Origin: Salinisphaera orenii subsp. halophila YIM 95161
Lineage (GTDB): Bacteria; Pseudomonadota; Gammaproteobacteria; Nevskiales; Salinisphaeraceae
DNA: 64,000 nucleotides
Assembly (NCBI RefSeq): GCF_003732545.1
Contig: NZ_AYKF01000088.1
Span: 1-64,000, forward strand
Direction: 5' to 3'
Of this stretch, positions 60,450 to 64,000 are shown piece by piece; position 1 is the stretch's first letter, and each line of letters opens with the position of its first letter. A model generated the notes under the pieces. That model was not told the DNA's origin, ran no database searches, and worked only from the letters and a program-made list of their open reading frames with translations. A program made the position numbers and the translations under genes.

Positions 60450-61673
60450 CTACTCGGCCACGCGCGGGCAGCCGGATTCGGCCAGCGAGGCGTAGGCGCG
60501 GTCGCCGGGAATCGTGCGTTCGATGGTGGCCAGGTCCCACCGCCCCTCGGACTCGGACGGCTGCTTGGCCTTGAGCAGATACATGTCGTGCTCGAGCAGG
60601 CCGTCGTCGCGGATCGTGCCGCCCTGGGCGAAGAAGTCGTCGATCGGCTTGTTGCCCATGGCCTCGCGTACCGCATCACTCTCGTCGGTGCCCGCCGCTT
60701 CGACCGCTTTCAGATAGGCCATGGTCGCGGAATAGAGCGCGGCGTGCGGGGAGGTCGGCGTGGTGCCGCCGTTGTCGAGATAGCGCTCGGTCCACTCGCG
60801 CGAGTCCTCGTCCCGATCCCAGTACCAGCCGGTGGTGAACTGCAGCCCGGCCGTCGTGTCCAGGCCGAGGCTCTGGATGTCGGACAGCAGCACGAGCATG
60901 CCGGCCAGCTGCTGGCCGCCCGAGACGATGCCGAACTCGTTGGCCTGCTTGACCGCGTTGGTGGTGTCCTGACCGGCGTTGGCGAGCCCGATCACCTGCG
61001 CGCCCGAACTCTGGGCCTGCAGCAGATAGGACGAGAAGTCGTTGGTGTTCAACGGCGCGTTCACCGAACCGACGACGCTGCCACCCAGTTCCTCGACCAC
61101 GGCCCGGGTGTTCTTTTCGAGCGAATGCCCGAAGGCATAGTCGGCGGTGATGAAGAACCACTTCTTGCCGCCGTTCTTGACGATGGCCGTGGCCGTGCCG
61201 ACCGGCAGGGCATGGGTGTCGTAGCCGTAGTGGATGCCGTACTCGGTGCAGGACGCGCCGGTGAGCTCGGAGGTGGCCGAGCCGGTGTTGATGGTGATGA
61301 TGCCCTTCTCGGAGGCCAGATTCTGGACCGCCAGCCCGACCGCGCTGTTGGTCAGATCCATGATGACGTCGACGCCGTCACGATCGATCCAGGCGCGCGC
61401 CGTGGCCGAGGCGACATCGGCCTTGTTCTGGTGGTCCGCCGAGACCACCTCGATCGGCTTGCCGAGGACCTCGCCGCCGAAGTCCTCCGCCGCCATCTCC
61501 ACCGCGGCGACCGCGCCGTCGCCGGAGAAGCCGCTGGAATACACGCCCGACATGTCGCCGAGCACCCCGAGCTTGACCTGACCGTCGTCGTTGCCCGCGG
61601 CCTGCGCCGGCAGCCCGACCCCGACCGCCGCCGCCATGACGCACCCTGCCAGTACACGTTGCACGCTGACCAT
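60450..61673 (-). CDS. Second branched-chain amino-acid-type ABC substrate-binding protein
   Basis: The 407-residue periplasmic protein has a signal peptide (LAGCVMAAAVGVGLPAQAAG) and the same type 1 fold as the binding protein at 49420. The two share many long stretches (EDFGGEVLGKPIE, NAPLxTxDFSSYLLQA and the KQPSESEG ending). No permease or ATPase gene accompanies it, so it most likely delivers its ligand to the LivGFHM system 8 kb away. Starting at ATG 61673, behind GAGGAGG, it is the first gene of the minus-strand valine operon. Co-regulation with the catabolic enzymes suggests a ligand that is degraded through isobutyryl-CoA. Confidence 0.9.
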   Translation of the reverse strand: MVSVQRVLAGCVMAAAVGVGLPAQAAGNDDGQVKLGVLGDMSGVYSSGFSGDGAVAAVEMAAEDFGGEVLGKPIEVVSADHQNKADVASATARAWIDRDGVDVIMDLTNSAVGLAVQNLASEKGIITINTGSATSELTGASCTEYGIHYGYDTHALPVGTATAIVKNGGKKWFFITADYAFGHSLEKNTRAVVEELGGSVVGSVNAPLNTNDFSSYLLQAQSSGAQVIGLANAGQDTTNAVKQANEFGIVSGGQQLAGMLVLLSDIQSLGLDTTAGLQFTTGWYWDRDEDSREWTERYLDNGGTTPTSPHAALYSATMAYLKAVEAAGTDESDAVREAMGNKPIDDFFAQGGTIRDDGLLEHDMYLLKAKQPSESEGRWDLATIERTIPGDRAYASLAESGCPRVAE

Positions 61674-62519
61674 CGCGAACCTCCTCGCACCGTTGTTTTT
61701 ATGTTGTTGGTTGCACAATGCAGCACGCCGTGTTCGGCGGCCCATTCAACTTTGGTGGAACAGCCGGCTCCGCGGCGTTCGGCGGACGCGTCACCGCGAC
61801 AATCGACCGCCGTCGCGGCGGTGTCGCCGCCGTTCAGAAGACCTGCCACGGCGTGCCGATCACGGCCGCGCCCCGGCGGTCGAAACGGCCGAATCCACGA
61901 TGGCGGAGGCCGATGCCCGGCGCCCGCACGCAGCGCCGAGCGGGCCGCGAGACAGACCCCGCCCGCGCGAAGCGAAGCCCTCTGAAACAGGCGGGCCCCG
62001 ATCGCCGGCACACCGGCCCTTCGCCGCACAGGCCGCACCCGACCGACCGTTTCCGCGCCCCGCTCGCGCGTCGCAGCGCGGCGGCACCCGGCGGGCTCCG
62101 TCGAGCCGCGATGCGACCGGCGCGACCGCCCGGCCCGGCATGCCGCCGACGGCGACCGGCTCCGCCGCAGCAGCCCGCGGTGCCAAAACGCCCCGCTTCC
62201 CGGCCTGGCGCCGAACGAGCGCGGCCGCGTCGCTCTGCCCGATGACGCGTGGATGCGCGAGCGCCGCCGCCAGCCCGCCATCGCCGTGGCCGATTGCCCC
62301 GCCCCGCTCGCGTGGACCGTCCTCGAGGACGCGCGCGAGGCCGGCCTGCGGCATCCCGGACAGCACCTCCGCCGTCCGCGGGCCGGGGCGCCGTACCGAC
62401 ATCGCCCCGGGCGGCGCCCGCGTAACATGGACGCATCCGGTGACGGCCGCCCGCCTTCCGGCCCCACTCCGGCACGGGCACGGCGGCCGTCACCCCGTCC
62501 GACCGACACGGAGACACGG
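61674..62519. other. Gene-free, extremely GC-rich region
   Basis: About 850 nt between divergent genes. The first 40 nt are AT-rich and should hold the promoter of the binding-protein gene. From about 61850 to 62500 the sequence is very GC-rich with Arg/Pro/Ala-rich open frames on both strands and no recognisable domain. A decayed gene is possible but no family match survives to my eye. Confidence 0.35.
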
Positions 62520-63302
62520 ATGAGCGCATCGATCCCGGATTTCGAGCACGCCCGGCTGACCTGCGACGACCGCGGCGTCTACACGCTGACGATCGTCGAT
62601 GCCGGCGCCCTGAACATTCTCGGCACGCCGGTGCTGCGCGGGCTGACCGACGCGCTGCAGTGGCTGGCCGGACGCACCGATCCGCGCGTGCTGATCCTGC
62701 GCGGCAGCGGCGAGCGCGCCTTCGTCGCCGGCGCCAACATCCACGAGATGGCCGCACTGGCGCCGGATTCCGCGCGGGCCTTCATCACCCGCGTGCGTGC
62801 GCTGTGCGATGCGGTTCGGGCGCTGCCGGTGCCCGTGATCGCCCGGGTGCCGGGCCACTGCCTCGGCGCCGGCATGGAGCTGGCCGCGGCCTGCGACATC
62901 CGGCTGGCCGCGAGCGCCGCCCGGGTCGGCATGCCCGAAGTGCGCGTCGGCCTGCCCTCGGTGGTGCACGCCGCGCTGCTGCCGGGCCTGATCGGCCAGG
63001 GCGCCAGCGACTGGCTGACGCTGACCGGCGAGACGGTCGACGCCGAGCAGGCCCGGACCTGGGGATTCTTCCAGTTCGTCGCGGAGGCGCAGGAGCTGGA
63101 CGCCCTCGTCGAACAGAGCGCAGCCGCGATCGTCGCCGCCGGGGCGCGGGCGGTCGGCGCCCAGAAGCGGCTGAACCAGCACTGGGCCGATGCCGATCTC
63201 GAGACCGCGCTCGATCACAGCGTGTCGGTCTTCGGCGCGGCCTTCGAGACCGACGAGCCGGCGCGCTGCATGGCGCCGTTTCTGCGCCGGCGGGACGGGT
63301 GA
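62520..63302 (+). CDS. Enoyl-CoA hydratase/isomerase family protein (second crotonase)
   Basis: The 260-residue crotonase-fold protein has the oxyanion-hole segment AFVAGANIHEMAAL, VPGHCLGAGMELAAACDIRL and VGMPEVRVGLPSVVHAALLP. The residue pattern around the usual catalytic glutamates (VGLPSVVHAALLP in place of VGLxPGxGGTQRL) departs from typical hydratases, so another crotonase-type reaction is likely. It starts at ATG 62520 after GGAG and is 850 nt from the divergent valine operon. It overlaps the membrane-protein gene that follows by 4 nt (GTGA). Confidence 0.85.
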   Translation: MSASIPDFEHARLTCDDRGVYTLTIVDAGALNILGTPVLRGLTDALQWLAGRTDPRVLILRGSGERAFVAGANIHEMAALAPDSARAFITRVRALCDAVRALPVPVIARVPGHCLGAGMELAAACDIRLAASAARVGMPEVRVGLPSVVHAALLPGLIGQGASDWLTLTGETVDAEQARTWGFFQFVAEAQELDALVEQSAAAIVAAGARAVGAQKRLNQHWADADLETALDHSVSVFGAAFETDEPARCMAPFLRRRDG

Positions 63303-64000
63303 TCGCAACATTGCCGCGCCCTACGCTGCGCGGCCGGGTCGGCGCGCCGCTGGCCATCGCGCTGAGCTATGCGGTGTTCGCCCTGCCGGCCGCACCCGCC
63401 GCGCCGACGGCCTATATCGGCCTGCCGATCGAGCTGGCGCTGCTCGTGCTCGCGGTCCTGATCATGCCGGCGCCGCTGGCCCGGGCGACGCGCCTGGGGG
63501 CGACGCTGGCCGTGGGCCTGCTGCTGCTGTTCAAGCTGGTCGATCTCGCGACCCGGCTGGCCATCGGCCGCAGCTTCAACCCGGCGCTGGACGCCGCCCT
63601 GCCCGGTTTCGGCTGGAACGTGCTCTCGCGGGCGCTCGGCCCGGGCGTGGCCGCGCTGCTGCTGGCCGCGATCGCACTGCTGTTCCTCGGTCTTCTCTGG
63701 CTAATCGCGGCCGGGCTGCGCGGGCTGCAGGACTGGCCGCGACCACGGCGTCGGGCCGCCGCGATCGCGAGCGCCGGCCTCGCGGTCGCGGGCGCACTCC
63801 TGCTGCTGGCGCCCGCAGCCGCGCGAGCGCCGCTGGCGAGCATCGACAACAGCCGCCTGCTGCTGGCCCGGGTGACCGAGACCCAGCGCGCGCTGCGCGA
63901 TCTCGCCGTCTTCCGCACGCGCCTGGCCAGGGGACCGGCAACCGCCGACGACGGCGCCGATTTCGGCCCGCTGGCGGGCAAAAACGTGCTGTTCGTGTTC
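63299..64000 (+). CDS. Partial membrane protein, possibly sulfatase/LTA synthase-like (runs off the window)
   Basis: The frame opens at GTG 63299, overlapping the crotonase stop as GTGA, and is still open at the window end (234 codons visible). The N-terminal part has about five membrane helices (IALSYAVFALPAAPAAP, ELALLVLAVLIMPAPLA, GATLAVGLLLLFKLVDL, GVAALLLAAIALLFLGLL, AGLAVAGALLLLAPAAA) and a linker ending GKNVLFVF at the edge. A membrane region followed by a KNVLFVF-type strand is how the extracellular phosphatase/sulfatase domain of LtaS/MdoB-like and related enzymes begins, with a metal-binding residue soon after. That domain lies beyond the window, so the assignment is tentative. Confidence 0.55.
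   Translation, partial: MIATLPRPTLRGRVGAPLAIALSYAVFALPAAPAAPTAYIGLPIELALLVLAVLIMPAPLARATRLGATLAVGLLLLFKLVDLATRLAIGRSFNPALDAALPGFGWNVLSRALGPGVAALLLAAIALLFLGLLWLIAAGLRGLQDWPRPRRRAAAIASAGLAVAGALLLLAPAAARAPLASIDNSRLLLARVTETQRALRDLAVFRTRLARGPATADDGADFGPLAGKNVLFVF

Noticed and set aside
58701-61985. Long plus-strand frame opposite mmsA and the second binding protein
   Set aside because: Same explanation: a high-GC antisense shadow with no family resemblance.
61860-62402. Minus-strand frame of 180 codons in the GC-rich gap
   Set aside because: Arg/Gly/Ala-rich, no ribosome-binding site, no domain, and open frames of this length arise by chance at such GC content.

Overview
This is a high-GC chromosomal window that reads as a gammaproteobacterium. 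The basis is the gene order dapF - DUF484 - xerC - hslV - hslU - DUF971, together with complete valine catabolism genes and PEP-CTERM-type protein export. A halophilic lineage such as Salinisphaera is my guess, not something the sequence proves. The right third (about 41-64 kb) is dense, conserved metabolic and housekeeping sequence with almost uniformly G/C third codon positions. The left two thirds are looser and less uniform, with gene remnants, AT-rich genes, hairpins and a defence locus.

Layout. 0.2-5.97 kb, minus strand: a molybdopterin/FAD/2Fe-2S fusion oxidoreductase, an ornithine cyclodeaminase-family enzyme and a frameshifted, internally deleted short-chain fatty acid transporter, with a divergent LysR regulator (5.98-6.89 kb). 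6.9-7.5 kb: a candidate MITE-like repeat and strong hairpins. 7.5-16.2 kb: a four-gene DUF2397/DUF2398/SMC-like/DUF2399 operon, which is the family set of type II Wadjet (JetABCD) anti-plasmid systems. A BrnT-like toxin and its ribbon-helix-helix antitoxin sit between jetA and jetB, and a DUF6880 protein follows jetD. 17.8-20.8 kb: decayed DNA with two separate remnants of a MATE efflux pump C-terminus on either side of a PEP-CTERM-type secreted protein. 20.8-31.6 kb: a lipoprotein amidase, an HhH endonuclease-like protein, two c-di-GMP enzymes, an AtzE/AtzG-like amidase pair, and a large protein resembling cyanobacterial acyl-ACP reductase. 31.6-33.5 kb: an AT-rich accessory patch with gene fragments and one membrane protein of unknown function. 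33.5-37.4 kb: small exported or membrane proteins under or beside a ToxR/CadC-type regulator. 37.6-40.8 kb: two overlapping metallophosphoesterases, then an ArsR regulator and an MDR oxidoreductase with a palindromic operator between them.

40.9-46.1 kb: protein quality control and housekeeping genes (DUF971, HslUV protease, XerC, DUF484, DapF). 46.1-47.7 kb: a metal-homeostasis unit in which a PCu(A)C-like lipoprotein diverges from merC-like and zur genes across a probable Zur box. 47.9-52.5 kb: a branched-chain amino-acid ABC transporter (livG, livF, binding protein, livH, livM). 53.0-61.7 kb, minus strand: a second binding protein, then mmsA, acyl-CoA dehydrogenase, enoyl-CoA hydratase, 3-hydroxyisobutyryl-CoA hydrolase, mmsB and an acyl-CoA synthetase. 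This is a near-complete valine/isobutyryl-CoA degradation route beside its likely uptake system. The window ends with another crotonase-family gene overlapping the start of a membrane-anchored protein that may be sulfatase/LTA-synthase-like and runs off the edge.

The most unusual locus is the type II Wadjet operon interrupted by a toxin-antitoxin pair. All domain names come from recognising the translated sequence by eye. No database search or structure prediction was run.
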